Shown piece by piece: positions 25,386-33,650 of a stretch of DNA of 35,208 nt (positions within the stretch are counted from its first letter, which is position 1; the number at the start of each line of letters is the position of its first letter). A program made the position numbers and the translations under genes. The notes below the pieces were generated by a model. That model did not search any database. It saw only the letters and a list, made by a program, of their open reading frames with translations, and was not told where the DNA came from. Source of the DNA: Bacteroidaceae bacterium (GTDB lineage: Bacteria; Bacteroidota; Bacteroidia; Bacteroidales; Bacteroidaceae); contig JAFZVY010000106.1 in assembly GCA_017617575.1 (NCBI GenBank), positions 1-35,208 of the forward strand. The letters are read 5' to 3'.

Positions 25386-26044
25386 AATATTCATACGACT
25401 ATATACAACAACTTATTCTCCGCTTCGACGAGGGACAGACCACCGAGGCGGAGGAGGATGTTATGAAGGAATACTTCACGCATAGCGAGAGTGTTCCCGA
25501 CGAGTGGTTGCCATATAAGGAACTATTCTGTGGCTTCGACTCAGGTGCGTTCGACTTCACGCAAGAGGAGATAGACGCAATGTTTACTCCTGCGCCAGCA
25601 CCAAGACGGAAGCTGTGGGGATGGGTGGCAGCCGCTTGTGCCGTAGGTGTCATTGCGTTGTTCTTCACACCTCCAAGAGTGAGTGACGAACAAACGACTG
25701 GCGACAATGTACTCGTGGCAAAGGTTGAACCTGCGCAAGAACCTTCAACGGCAAGCGAGCCAGTAACCACCACTCCCGAACCTACGACGGAGAGGGTCGT
25801 AACAGAGAAACCCAAACAACATAAAGCATCATCTCACATACAAGAACCACAACCTATTATTGAGGAGGCAGAGCCAGACGAAGAGCCTGTGGAGATGAGC
25901 GAGGAAACAAGGATAGAGCTTCTACTCGCAAGTCTCATGGAAGAAACTCCAAAGATGGAGGAAATTGACATAGAAGAGGAGATTCGTCAAATCCGCATTC
26001 GTGGCGAAAGAATGGCGAGTATGTATGCAAACAACAAATATTAA
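25382..26044 (+). CDS. Anti-sigma-like single-span membrane protein (cassette 1)
   Basis: The 220-residue protein has a cytosolic N-terminal domain with ILRFDEGQTTEAEEDVMKEY, one membrane span at about 78-96 (KLWGWVAAACAVGVIALFF), then a Pro/Thr/Glu-rich periplasmic stretch and an acidic helical end (EEIRQIRIRGERMASM). The N-terminal pattern recurs in the protein at 33722-34477 (LLDRYMEGESSQEEQKEIER), which also follows an ECF sigma gene. No known anti-sigma zinc motif is visible. The four-base overlap with the sigma gene and the topology support an anti-sigma role, which is an inference. Confidence 0.65.
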   Translation: MKYSYDYIQQLILRFDEGQTTEAEEDVMKEYFTHSESVPDEWLPYKELFCGFDSGAFDFTQEEIDAMFTPAPAPRRKLWGWVAAACAVGVIALFFTPPRVSDEQTTGDNVLVAKVEPAQEPSTASEPVTTTPEPTTERVVTEKPKQHKASSHIQEPQPIIEEAEPDEEPVEMSEETRIELLLASLMEETPKMEEIDIEEEIRQIRIRGERMASMYANNKY

Positions 26045-26050
26045 GACAAT

Positions 26051-27193
26051 ATGAAACGATTATTTCTTTACATTATATTATTGGCAGCGCAACTTACTTG
26101 CCTTGCCCAGACCAATCCAAAGATTGATAGTCTCTATGCAAACCTAAAGGCAAAGGGAATAGCGAAAACATACATTTTGCGCAACAACGAGAAAGGTGGA
26201 CTTAGAAAGGAATTTAACATCTTCCTTCAATTATACGATGACAATCCTTCTCCTATAATGTACCAAGGCAAAACTTTCAACGCAAAATCAGACAGCATGA
26301 TACGTGCAAAGTGGGCAAACGAAAGATACGCTTATAACCTCATTCGCAAAACGCTTGCCGAACTGGCAGATGATGCGGCAGAATACTACAGCTACGAATA
26401 TCATCAGAACGGAGCGGACACTATTATCACAACCATTGCTCTAAAGAACAGGGCAAACAGCGACAGTTCCATACGCAAATACAAGAATCAAGGAAACAAC
26501 ATGAATGTGGTGTTCTTTGCACCAGAATTTGTTTCTTTCAATTATAAGAACACTTCACCAAAAGTTGCCTCAACCAACAGGCAAATACCAATCGGCTATG
26601 GTAACTTTACATATAACGGAATTGTTGATTCCACGCTCTTAGGAACAAAGGACTTCAACGTAAAGAAGTTCATGAAGGATATTTCGCCAATACTAAAAGA
26701 CAAGACCATCAAGAAGCGCACTATGTTCTGTAAGCACGACCCGGATTTTAACCTCAGGACATATTTAGCCACAGTTCCAGCTGAGCGACGGTTCCTTAGT
26801 ACCAGCACTATCGATGGTGCCCCTGGTGGAGAAAGCAACTACACTATATTAAAGTTTACAAGCGAAAGGAAAGCAAGGGAAGTTCTCCGTCAGATAACGG
26901 ATTGCGCTCGTAGGCACATTGCCGAGAATCCGAACGAAACATATTCCATTTGTTCCGAGGACGTATTCTCGCCCTCACACACCACTGTATTTGGTGGCTA
27001 TGACCATTATAACGAGACATCACAATATTCCAAATTTGCCACAGACTGCGTGGAGATTACGACAGAGGTGATTAAGAATAGCTTTTACATTTTTATAAAC
27101 GTATTCAAGGGTGAGAACTATCTCCCATGCGATTTCCTAAAGATTAAGTCATTCATCAACGACAAAATAGAATATTACGACGACGAGTTGTAA
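26051..27193 (+). CDS. Secreted protein of unknown function (cassette 1)
   Basis: I do not recognise a family. The 380-residue product has a signal peptide (MKRLFLYIILLAAQLTCLAQ, 1-20) and no other membrane segment. The mature part is mixed polar with several aromatic residues (DDAAEYYSYEYHQNGAD, EFVSFNYKN) and only a few cysteines (for example CKHD and ITDCARRH). It starts six bases after the anti-sigma-like gene, so it belongs to the operon. The partial gene at 34498 occupies the same position in cassette 2, also starts MKR plus a signal peptide, and may be distantly related (ERYAYN versus ITYALN, then QNGADTI versus KDGTGLDTI). Confidence 0.6.
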   Translation: MKRLFLYIILLAAQLTCLAQTNPKIDSLYANLKAKGIAKTYILRNNEKGGLRKEFNIFLQLYDDNPSPIMYQGKTFNAKSDSMIRAKWANERYAYNLIRKTLAELADDAAEYYSYEYHQNGADTIITTIALKNRANSDSSIRKYKNQGNNMNVVFFAPEFVSFNYKNTSPKVASTNRQIPIGYGNFTYNGIVDSTLLGTKDFNVKKFMKDISPILKDKTIKKRTMFCKHDPDFNLRTYLATVPAERRFLSTSTIDGAPGGESNYTILKFTSERKAREVLRQITDCARRHIAENPNETYSICSEDVFSPSHTTVFGGYDHYNETSQYSKFATDCVEITTEVIKNSFYIFINVFKGENYLPCDFLKIKSFINDKIEYYDDEL

Positions 27194-27278
27194 AAAAAAT
27201 GATGTCGTGATGCAATAAATGCGCTTTGTTGTGCGTATATATAGATATAATCCAAACTTTACTATCGTTTTCTAAATT

Positions 27279-29291
27279 ATGAAAAAACTGATTTTTACCA
27301 TGATTGCTTGTCTCACACTGACGGCACAAGCAAAAGTTATCAAGCGTATCAAGTCGCCAGAGGCATTGCTGTGCCTCGACGTGCATCTTGGTGAGTTGAA
27401 AGCCAACGAAGTAATTATGACCGACACGGCAACAACCGTGAAGTTCACCATGGAGTATCGGAAGGGAGAATTGTTCAGTATTCAGCCATGGGCATGCTTA
27501 GTGGACGAGGATGGCAACCGCTATCCTGTCCGTTCGTCAGAGGGATTGAAGCTGGGCGAATGGATAACGTCACCCGAATCGGAGAATACAGATTTCACCC
27601 TCCACTTTGCGCCTATGCCTAAACACGTGAAGATGTTCGACTTCATCGAGGGTGATGGCAGCAATATGTTTAAGCTCTTGGGTATCCATGACAGCAAGAT
27701 GAAACTGCACGTTCCTACGATGAAGGAACTGACGGACGCTTATCCTTACACATTGCCAGTAGATTGGCTCAAGACGGACACCATTACCGTGAAGGGACGC
27801 ATCGAGGGGTATGACGAGAAGGCGTTTGGCTTCAATTCGATGAAGTTATATAATTATGATGTCATGCAAGAAAAGGATGTCGTCATGGTTATGGATATCA
27901 AAGCAGATGGAACATTTGAGAAGAAATTCTGTTATGGTTCTCCAATCTTTACGGCTTTTCATGCTCCTCAATCATATAATGGCTTCGATGAGATTCCTTT
28001 CTTTGCTCGCCCGGGCGAAACGATTGATATAACTGTCCGTAAGAATAATGGTGGTGGATATGAGTGTGTGTATAATAATGGTAGTAGCAAGGAGGTAAGC
28101 CGATTGCTGAAATCGTACAAGAATTATGAAGGGGTACGTTATGCTTCAAGCTTCAGAGGCAAGTTTGCAGAATTCACTCCTTATGTAGAGCGTAAGCTGA
28201 ATAGTGTGCTTTACTACTTGAATAAGAATATCATTCAGAACAATTACACTCCACTTGAAACCCAGTTGGCGCTGGCTATTGTACAAACCAACCTTGCTGG
28301 TGCTGTTATGGACTATGCCATGATGCATAGGTATGATTTGCAGTATCAGGAAAAGCGTGACGGTGAATATTACACAAGCATTACCGATAGTGCGGAGTAC
28401 GCAACATTGTCAGATGCTAAATCATACTCATTGCTTAAACTCGTGGATTTCAACAATCCATTGCTTTTGAGTACAGGCTCGACATACTATTTCCTTATCA
28501 ATCGTTTATGTTTTTGCAGTTATGTCATGAGCAAGATGGATAGTGAAATATATAACGATGCAAGGAAACGACTGGAGACAAGCTACGCCGCCTTACGCGA
28601 ATTGCTCGGAAGTGGAGAAGAAAACACCTTGACAGCACAGATATGTGCGTTTGATAGCTACAAACGCAACTTCAAGTCTTGGCAAGGCAACGAGAATTTC
28701 ATCAAGTCGTCATCAGTAGAAATAAAGACCAACTATGTTTTGACCAACCGTCTCAGCGTTGCACATCCTTTGTACCTTTCCTCAATTACCCATCCTTACA
28801 TTCATGCCAAGGTGGAGCAGTTTTATGCTGATAAGATGGCGGCAAAGGACTTGACTTGGACGTTGCCAAAGGACAATGCGGCTGCCGACGTGATTCGTTC
28901 CATAGCCGCACGCTACCCTGGACGCTACTTGTACATTGACTTCTGGGGAATGGGCTGCGGTCCGTGCCGTGGCGAGATACAGCAATACAAGGACAAACGT
29001 GCAGAGATAGCCAAGCGTGACGATGTGAAACTTATCTTCATTGCAGGTGAGAGTACGGAAGAAGGAAGCGAGGGGTATCGTAAGTACGTCAAGGAATGGC
29101 TGGATGGCGAAGAGGCTGTTTGTGTTACAGACAAGATGTTCAACAACATGATGGAACTCTTCCGTTTCAGTGCCATTCCTCACAAGGAGATTATAACTCC
29201 CGACGGACGTGTGGTGAGCGATGACATCAGCGTCAGCATGTATGACTTCGACCGCAGCTTTGAGGCTATGAAGGAGAAGGTGGAAAAGTAG
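27279..29291 (+). CDS. Secreted TlpA-like protein with variant GCGPC redox site
   Basis: The 670-residue product has a signal peptide (MKKLIFTMIACLTLTAQA). The C-terminal domain from about residue 535 is a TlpA/ResA-type thioredoxin fold: YLYIDFWGMGCGPC with cysteines C560 and C563, then FSAIPHKEI with the cis-proline. The tryptophan normally just before the first cysteine is replaced by G559. The middle has ARPGETIDITVRKN and VYNNGSS, also present in the TlpA-like protein at 375-1967, so the two share their full plan; this one has an additional N-terminal domain of about 150 residues. It probably handles thiols outside the cytoplasm. It follows the sigma cassette by 85 bases and may be part of the same operon or its target. 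Confidence 0.82.
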   Translation: MKKLIFTMIACLTLTAQAKVIKRIKSPEALLCLDVHLGELKANEVIMTDTATTVKFTMEYRKGELFSIQPWACLVDEDGNRYPVRSSEGLKLGEWITSPESENTDFTLHFAPMPKHVKMFDFIEGDGSNMFKLLGIHDSKMKLHVPTMKELTDAYPYTLPVDWLKTDTITVKGRIEGYDEKAFGFNSMKLYNYDVMQEKDVVMVMDIKADGTFEKKFCYGSPIFTAFHAPQSYNGFDEIPFFARPGETIDITVRKNNGGGYECVYNNGSSKEVSRLLKSYKNYEGVRYASSFRGKFAEFTPYVERKLNSVLYYLNKNIIQNNYTPLETQLALAIVQTNLAGAVMDYAMMHRYDLQYQEKRDGEYYTSITDSAEYATLSDAKSYSLLKLVDFNNPLLLSTGSTYYFLINRLCFCSYVMSKMDSEIYNDARKRLETSYAALRELLGSGEENTLTAQICAFDSYKRNFKSWQGNENFIKSSSVEIKTNYVLTNRLSVAHPLYLSSITHPYIHAKVEQFYADKMAAKDLTWTLPKDNAAADVIRSIAARYPGRYLYIDFWGMGCGPCRGEIQQYKDKRAEIAKRDDVKLIFIAGESTEEGSEGYRKYVKEWLDGEEAVCVTDKMFNNMMELFRFSAIPHKEIITPDGRVVSDDISVSMYDFDRSFEAMKEKVEK

Positions 29292-29310
29292 TTTTGTATG
29301 GGACATTAAT

Positions 29311-29355
29311 TTAGCCACGAATTATCATTAATTATTTATGATAATTCGTGGCTAA
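29311..29355. terminator. Perfect 17-bp hairpin after the TlpA-like gene
   Basis: TTAGCCACGAATTATCA (29311-29327) and its exact complement (29339-29355) enclose an 11-base AT loop, starting 20 bases after the stop. There is no T run, so it may instead be a repeat or transcript-stabilising stem. A related GTTCGTGATAATTTATGG lies 20 bp further on. Confidence 0.6.
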
Positions 29356-29417
29356 TTGGCTACGCCGAGCTAAAGGTTCGTGATAATTTATGGTTAAAAT
29401 ATGGCGACGGGTTCAGT

Positions 29418-29455
29418 AAAACCTGTTTTTATCTGTTTTTTCCTGTTTTTTTCTT
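29418..29455. repeat. CTGTTTTT triplicate
   Basis: Three near-identical T-rich units (CCTGTTTTTAT, CTGTTTTTTC, CTGTTTTTTTC) are tandemly arranged between the TlpA-like gene and the convergent merR-like gene. They may help to terminate rightward transcription. Confidence 0.45.
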
Positions 29456-29531
29456 CGTCCGCACCTCTGGTGCGATAAGCATTAACAACCGTTTAACAAG
29501 TATTAAATACTCGTTTAACATTAATTATGCG

Positions 29532-29879
29532 TCACACCAATCCGTTGAGTTCGCGGTTGAGGCTCTGAAGGTCTTCGCGTAGTTTCTTCAGTTTCTCCAC
29601 CACTTCCAACTGGGAGTTGGACACACCTTTCTTACTGCGGATGGCGTCGCGCGCACCTTGGAGTGTCAAGCCACGTTCCTTTACCAAGTGGTAAACGAGA
29701 CGCACCTGCTCCACGTCCTCCTTGGAGTATTGACGTATTCCACGACCTCCCTTTGCGGGGTGTATGTTCGGAAACTCCTTCTCCCAGTAGCGGAGGAGTG
29801 TCTCGGTTACGCCGAACATCTCGGCTACCTGCTTGATGTTGTAAAACATTCTGAGGTCCTTGTCTTTATTATATGCCAT
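29532..29879 (-). CDS. MerR-family transcriptional regulator
   Basis: The 115-residue protein has a MerR helix-turn-helix from about residue 11: MFYNIKQVAEMFGVTETLLR, then YWEKEF, a wing with GRGIRQYSKEDVEQV, and helices LVYHLVKERGLTLQGARDAI. The end (VVEKLKKLREDLQSLNREL) looks like the dimerisation coiled coil. There is no room for an effector-binding domain and no cysteine set for metal sensing, so it is of the short MerR type common in Bacteroidota. Its targets are unknown. It follows pepD in the same direction with a 160-bp gap containing a perfect inverted repeat. Confidence 0.88.
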   Translation of the reverse strand: MAYNKDKDLRMFYNIKQVAEMFGVTETLLRYWEKEFPNIHPAKGGRGIRQYSKEDVEQVRLVYHLVKERGLTLQGARDAIRSKKGVSNSQLEVVEKLKKLREDLQSLNRELNGLV

Positions 29880-29930
29880 CGCTTTAAGAATTAAATGTTA
29901 GAAATTAAAAGTCAGAAGTGGAGGGTAAAG

Positions 29931-30032
29931 AACGAAAATTTAGAAAATTAAAGAAAATTATTTTCTTAAGTTTAATGGTGTGTGAACCAAACAACATATA
30001 TATAATTTTCAAGAATTTTCTAAATTTTCGTT
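29931..30032. repeat. 19-bp perfect inverted repeat between pepD and merR-like gene
   Basis: AACGAAAATTTAGAAAATT at 29931-29949 is exactly complementary to 30014-30032. The 64-bp spacer begins with a palindrome, AAGAAAATTATTTTCTT (29951-29967). The structure begins 8 bases after the pepD stop in the direction of transcription. Confidence 0.75.
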
Positions 30033-30040
30033 ATAAAACA

Positions 30041-31501
30041 TTATTCTTCTGGAATATTCTTGAGAATCTCAAGCACGAAGTTGTAGAACTTCTCCACGCT
30101 TGGGATGTGGCAACGCTCACTTGGAGTGTGAGGGCTGAGGAGGGTAGGCCCCATGCTCGCCATATCCATGTCTGGATAGTTGACACCGATTATTCCGCAC
30201 TCAAGACCAGCGTGACAAGCCGTTACGACAGGCTTCTTGCCGTACATCTTCTCATATACGTCACTCATCATTGCCACGAGCTTGCTCTTTGGGTTAGGCT
30301 GCCAACCGCTGTAACCACCCTCAAGCTTTACCTGCATGCCTGCCATTGAGAAGCAGCTCACAAGGCTGTTGCAGAGCCAGAGCTTCATGCTGTCCTGTGA
30401 TGAACGTGCGAGGATGGCGATGTCAGCCTTGCCGCCCTCGATGTTGATGATGGCGAGGTTGCTTGATGTCTCCACGAGGTTAGGGATGCTTGGGATGAAG
30501 CGAAGCACTCCGTCGTGTGCAGCCATTACTGCATTTATGATGTTCTCCTGAATGTCCTCTGGCATAGCCTTTGTTGGCATGTCGCAAGGCTCGGCTGTGA
30601 GGAGTATGCCGTCCTTCTCTATCTCGCCGTACTCTGCAGTGAAGATGTTGCGGCTCTTGTCGATGAGTGCGAGGAATTCGCTCTCGTGAGTCTTAGGAAC
30701 GAGTACCACAGCCTCGCCGTCACGTGGGATGGCGTTGCGCATGTTTCCTCCGTGCCATGAGCAGAGCCATGCAATGTTAGTGTTTACGGCAGCAAAGAGG
30801 ATGCGAGCCATGAGCTTGTTGGCGTTGGCACGTCCCTCGTTAATCTCAAGACCTGAGTGACCGCCGAGGAGTCCCTTGATGGCAATCTTGTAAGCCACCA
30901 TGTCGCTTGAGTCAACGTCTATCTCCTGATACTCCATAGAGCATACCACGTCCATACCGCCTGCGCAACCAGTGAGAATCTCGCCCTCAGTCTCAGAGTC
31001 GAGGTTGAGGAGGTACTTAGCCTTGAGTTCGCCAGCCTTGAGGCCGAAAGCACCGTACATGCCAGTCTCCTCATCCTTTGTGATAAGTACCTCGATAGGT
31101 CCGTGCTCCACGTTCTTGTCCTCGATTACAGCCATGGCAGCAGCCACGCCCATACCGTCGTCGGCACCGAGTGTAGTACCGTGAGCCTTCACCCATTCTC
31201 CGTCGATATACACGTCGAGAGGGTCAGTCTCAAAGTTATGGTTGCTCTCCTTTGTCTTCTGAGGCACCATGTCCATGTGTGCCTGAAGCACAACCATAGC
31301 CTTGTTCTCATATCCAGGAGTAGCTCCCTTGCGCATGATTACGTTGCCAGCCTCGTCAATCTCGGCTTCAGCACCATTCTTCTTGGCAAAGTCCACGAGG
31401 AACTGAGCCACCTTTTCCACGTGTCCGCTTGGACGTGGTATCTGTGTCAGGGCGTAGAAGTTTCTCCACACAGCCTGAGGGTTAAGTTCAGAAATGTTCA
31501 T
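30041..31501 (-). CDS. pepD: Aminoacyl-histidine dipeptidase (M20 family, PepD)
   Basis: The 486-residue protein has the usual PepD length. Metal-binding residues are visible: H75 and D77 in VVLQAHMDMVPQK, the Asp of TTLGADDGMG, the double Glu of ITKDEETGMYG, and the C-terminal His in LLSPHTPSER. ACHAGLECGIIG is also typical of the family. It contains the central lid domain around GGHSGLEINEGRANA. These cytosolic zinc enzymes split dipeptides such as carnosine (beta-alanyl-histidine) and other Xaa-His peptides. The gene is read in the same direction as surE, with a 36-bp inverted repeat between them. Confidence 0.94.
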   Translation of the reverse strand: MNISELNPQAVWRNFYALTQIPRPSGHVEKVAQFLVDFAKKNGAEAEIDEAGNVIMRKGATPGYENKAMVVLQAHMDMVPQKTKESNHNFETDPLDVYIDGEWVKAHGTTLGADDGMGVAAAMAVIEDKNVEHGPIEVLITKDEETGMYGAFGLKAGELKAKYLLNLDSETEGEILTGCAGGMDVVCSMEYQEIDVDSSDMVAYKIAIKGLLGGHSGLEINEGRANANKLMARILFAAVNTNIAWLCSWHGGNMRNAIPRDGEAVVLVPKTHESEFLALIDKSRNIFTAEYGEIEKDGILLTAEPCDMPTKAMPEDIQENIINAVMAAHDGVLRFIPSIPNLVETSSNLAIINIEGGKADIAILARSSQDSMKLWLCNSLVSCFSMAGMQVKLEGGYSGWQPNPKSKLVAMMSDVYEKMYGKKPVVTACHAGLECGIIGVNYPDMDMASMGPTLLSPHTPSERCHIPSVEKFYNFVLEILKNIPEE

Positions 31502-31526
31502 ATAAAATTCAGTTTTTAAGTGTTGG

Positions 31527-31671
31527 ACCTTCCCCCAACCCCTTCCTTTCAGGACGGGGAGTGATTACCATGGGGGAAACAAGGTCGGTTATAGATATTG
31601 TTAATTCATGATTCTAAATTAGCGATTGAGTATCTACTCCCCGTCCTGAAAGGAAGGGGTTGGGGGAAGGT
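31527..31671. repeat. 36-bp perfect inverted repeat overlapping the end of surE
   Basis: 31527-31562 and 31636-31671 are exact inverted copies of each other (36 bp), beginning ACCTTCCCCCAACCCCTTCC on the plus strand, separated by 73 bp. The right arm contains the last codons of surE, coding for a PPTPSFQDGE tail. The G/C-rich arms differ from the surrounding composition. Confidence 0.9.
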
Positions 31672-32446
31672 CATCCTCCAGTTCCTTCATCGCATCGTAA
31701 GCCGTGAGGTCGAGCTGTAGAGGTGTGACAGCCACGTACTGGTTCTTGTAAGCCCATGTGTCCGTCTGCTCGTCGTCGCCATCCGAAGGAGCGTAGTAGC
31801 CGGCAATCCAGTAGTATTCCCAGCCGTGAGGATGAATGGACTTCTGCCATTCCTCCTTCCAGTCGCCCATGCCCATGCGACATATCTTGATGCCCTTGAA
31901 CTCCTCGTATGCTCCACAGTTCACGTTGAGGCAAGTACCCTTTGGGAGTCCCTTGGTGAGAGCGTGTTCCACAAGCTTCTCCACCCAAGGAGTCATGCCG
32001 CTGAAGTCAGCATCCGCACTCGTGTAGCCACTTGAGAAGGCTATGGCAGGCACTTGCTTGATGCAAGCCTCAAACGCTATGCTTACCGTACCTGAGTAAT
32101 GAGCGTTCACGGCACAGTTGTCACCGTGGTTGATACCGCCAAGCACGAGGTCTGGTGTACGTGGACACAGGTTCTCGAAAGCCATCTTGACGCAATCGTC
32201 AGGAGTACCGCTGCACGACCATATCGTGAGGCTGCCCTCCGCATCCGAGCCAGCCTCCTCCTTGATGAGTTTATTCCTCACTGGAGTGCTACTGCTTATG
32301 CTCATCGACGCTCCGCTTCTACCGCTGTCAGGTGCCACGACCACTATGTCGCCATACTTCCTGACCATGCCGATGAGCGAGTGCAGCCCCCTTGCCTGAT
32401 AGCCGTCATCGTTGGAAATGAGTATCAGTTTTCTTAGCTTTGTCAT
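31634..32446 (-). CDS. surE: 5'/3'-nucleotidase SurE
   Basis: The 270-residue protein starts MTKLRKLILISNDDGYQARG, with the metal-binding N12-D13-D14 motif of SurE. VVVAPDSGRSGASMSIS and GINHGDNCAVNAHYSGTVSI provide the remaining conserved Ser/Asn residues of the active site. SurE removes phosphate from nucleoside 5'- and 3'-monophosphates and short polyphosphates. The last dozen residues (LPPTPSFQDGE) come from a palindromic repeat arm and are unlikely to belong to the fold. It has its own promoter and is followed by pepD. Confidence 0.93.
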   Translation of the reverse strand: MTKLRKLILISNDDGYQARGLHSLIGMVRKYGDIVVVAPDSGRSGASMSISSSTPVRNKLIKEEAGSDAEGSLTIWSCSGTPDDCVKMAFENLCPRTPDLVLGGINHGDNCAVNAHYSGTVSIAFEACIKQVPAIAFSSGYTSADADFSGMTPWVEKLVEHALTKGLPKGTCLNVNCGAYEEFKGIKICRMGMGDWKEEWQKSIHPHGWEYYWIAGYYAPSDGDDEQTDTWAYKNQYVAVTPLQLDLTAYDAMKELEDDLPPTPSFQDGE

Positions 32447-32468
32447 ATTTTTTCCATTATTTTGCTCG

Positions 32469-32499
32469 CAAAGTTACAAAAAATGCACACTATGACAAA
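32469..32499 (-). promoter_or_regulatory. Promoter of surE
   Basis: On the minus strand TTTG (32496-32499) and TAACTTTG (32469-32476) are separated by exactly 19 bases, a full consensus pair, 22 bases before the ATG. Confidence 0.75.
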
Positions 32500-32516
32500 A
32501 AAAAATCGAAAAATGC

Positions 32517-32547
32517 TTTGCAGGTATTGGAAAAACACCTACCTTTG
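32517..32547 (+). promoter_or_regulatory. Promoter of the tRNA-Gln pair
   Basis: TTTG (32517-32520) and TACCTTTG (32540-32547) are separated by 19 bases. The same TACCTTTGCA -7 region appears in the tRNA-Val promoter. Confidence 0.75.
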
Positions 32548-32598
32548 CACCGCATTTCGGGAGAGACGGTGTCTCAACCACTGCAAATGACATAACAT

Positions 32599-32669
32599 TG
32601 GGCTATAGTATAAGGGTAGTACAACAGATTCTGGTCCTGTTTGTCCTGGTTCGAATCCGGGTAGCCCAA
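32599..32669 (+). tRNA. tRNA-Gln (anticodon CTG), copy 1
   Basis: TGGGCTA pairs with TAGCCCA, the usual U1-A72 acceptor of tRNA-Gln. The anticodon loop is TTCTGGT (anticodon CTG) and the T-arm has GGTTCGAATCC. The anticodon stem has one A-C mismatch next to the loop. CCA follows directly, possibly by chance, since copy 2 lacks it. Confidence 0.92.
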
Positions 32670-32712
32670 CCACCTTAAGCGGTGGTTTTCCTTTCGATTT
32701 TGTTATGCTCAT

Positions 32713-32783
32713 TGGGCTATAGTATAAGGGTAGTACAACAGATTCTGGTCCTGTTTGTCCTGGTTCGAATCCGGGTAGCCCAA
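32713..32783 (+). tRNA. tRNA-Gln (anticodon CTG), copy 2
   Basis: Identical in all 71 bases to copy 1, 43 bp downstream, and evidently in the same transcript. No CCA is encoded. Confidence 0.92.
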
Positions 32784-32788
32784 CTAAG

Positions 32789-32820
32789 AGAGTCTTGAAC
32801 ATCGTTCAAGGCTCTTTTTT
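32789..32820 (+). terminator. Terminator after the tRNA-Gln pair
   Basis: AGAGTCTTGAAC (32789-32800) pairs with GTTCAAGGCTCT (32804-32815), one G-T wobble, followed by T residues. Confidence 0.85.
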
Positions 32821-33132
32821 GTTATTTGAGATTTTAAGTTTGTGAGTTTTTGAGTTCTTAAGTTTTTAAGTTATTGAGGCCTTGGGTTCTTGGAAGCGTA
32901 GGTTTCTATACCCCTTTGCGGCTTTGATTCTTGAGTTCTTAGGCTCATAGCTTAGGGTTTATGCCATGATTTATGCACTTTATACCTTTATTATATAGGG
33001 CATTTTGCATGAAAAAGCATTTTTTTGAAAAAAAACTTGGTTTGGGAGGGAACAATAACCTGCGTTTTGCGTCTTTAGGGTGAATGACCTCGAAAAATGA
33101 AAGACTTTTGGTCATGGATACACATAAAATAA
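32821..33132. other. Low-complexity intergenic region
   Basis: The first 60 bases are degenerate repeats of AGTTTTTGAGTTCTTAAG, with a further GAGTTCTTAGG copy near 32933. The rest holds no gene or clear promoter box. It separates the tRNA unit from the second sigma cassette. Confidence 0.5.
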
Positions 33133-33144
33133 ATGGTAAATACG

Positions 33145-33642
33145 ATGGATAAAGAAACGTTTAACATACTGGCTCATAGGCTTCGGCGTGATATCTATGC
33201 CCAGAGTTTTCGCTTCCTCAAGGATGAGGACGAGGCAGAGGACAATACGCAGGACACGCTCTTGAAGCTATGGGTGATAAGGGAACGACTTTCGCAGTAT
33301 AGGTCTGTGGATGCTCTTGCCATCGCTATTTGCAAGAATTTATGTGTGTCGAAGTTGCGCAAGAGGTCGTTTCTGACCGTGGAACTTGACGAAGAACTGC
33401 AACATGTCTCGAATCGGGATGCACAGATGATGATGGAGGAGGACGAAGACAGAGGATGGCTTGCAGATACCGTCAACGGACTGCCCGCCTCGCAAATGAC
33501 GATACTGAGGATGAGTCAGCAAGACGGACTTGAGAATGCAGACATAGCCGAGATGCTGGGAATAAGTGAGACAACGGTACGAACAACCCTTTGCAAGGCG
33601 AGAAAGAACCTACTTCTTGCACTTAAAAAGAGAGGAAACTAA
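33145..33642 (+). CDS. ECF RNA polymerase sigma factor (cassette 2)
   Basis: From the ATG at 33145 (an in-frame ATG also occurs at 33133) the protein has 165 residues. Region 2 is DIYAQSFRFLKDEDEAEDNT with QDTLLKLW; region 4 is LPASQMTILRMSQQDGLENA with DIAEMLGISETTVRTTLCKA. It is an ordinary ECF sigma of the Bacteroidota type, similar in plan to the one at 24891. In contrast to cassette 1, its stop does not overlap the next gene; a dispersed palindromic repeat of about 80 bp separates them. Confidence 0.9.
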   Translation: MDKETFNILAHRLRRDIYAQSFRFLKDEDEAEDNTQDTLLKLWVIRERLSQYRSVDALAIAICKNLCVSKLRKRSFLTVELDEELQHVSNRDAQMMMEEDEDRGWLADTVNGLPASQMTILRMSQQDGLENADIAEMLGISETTVRTTLCKARKNLLLALKKRGN

Positions 33643-33650
33643 TCTCAAAT

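Noticed and set aside
32539-32802. Leftward open frame with a repeated VGLPGFEPGQTGPESVV peptide
   Set aside because: It is the antisense translation of the two identical tRNA-Gln genes, a common artefact.
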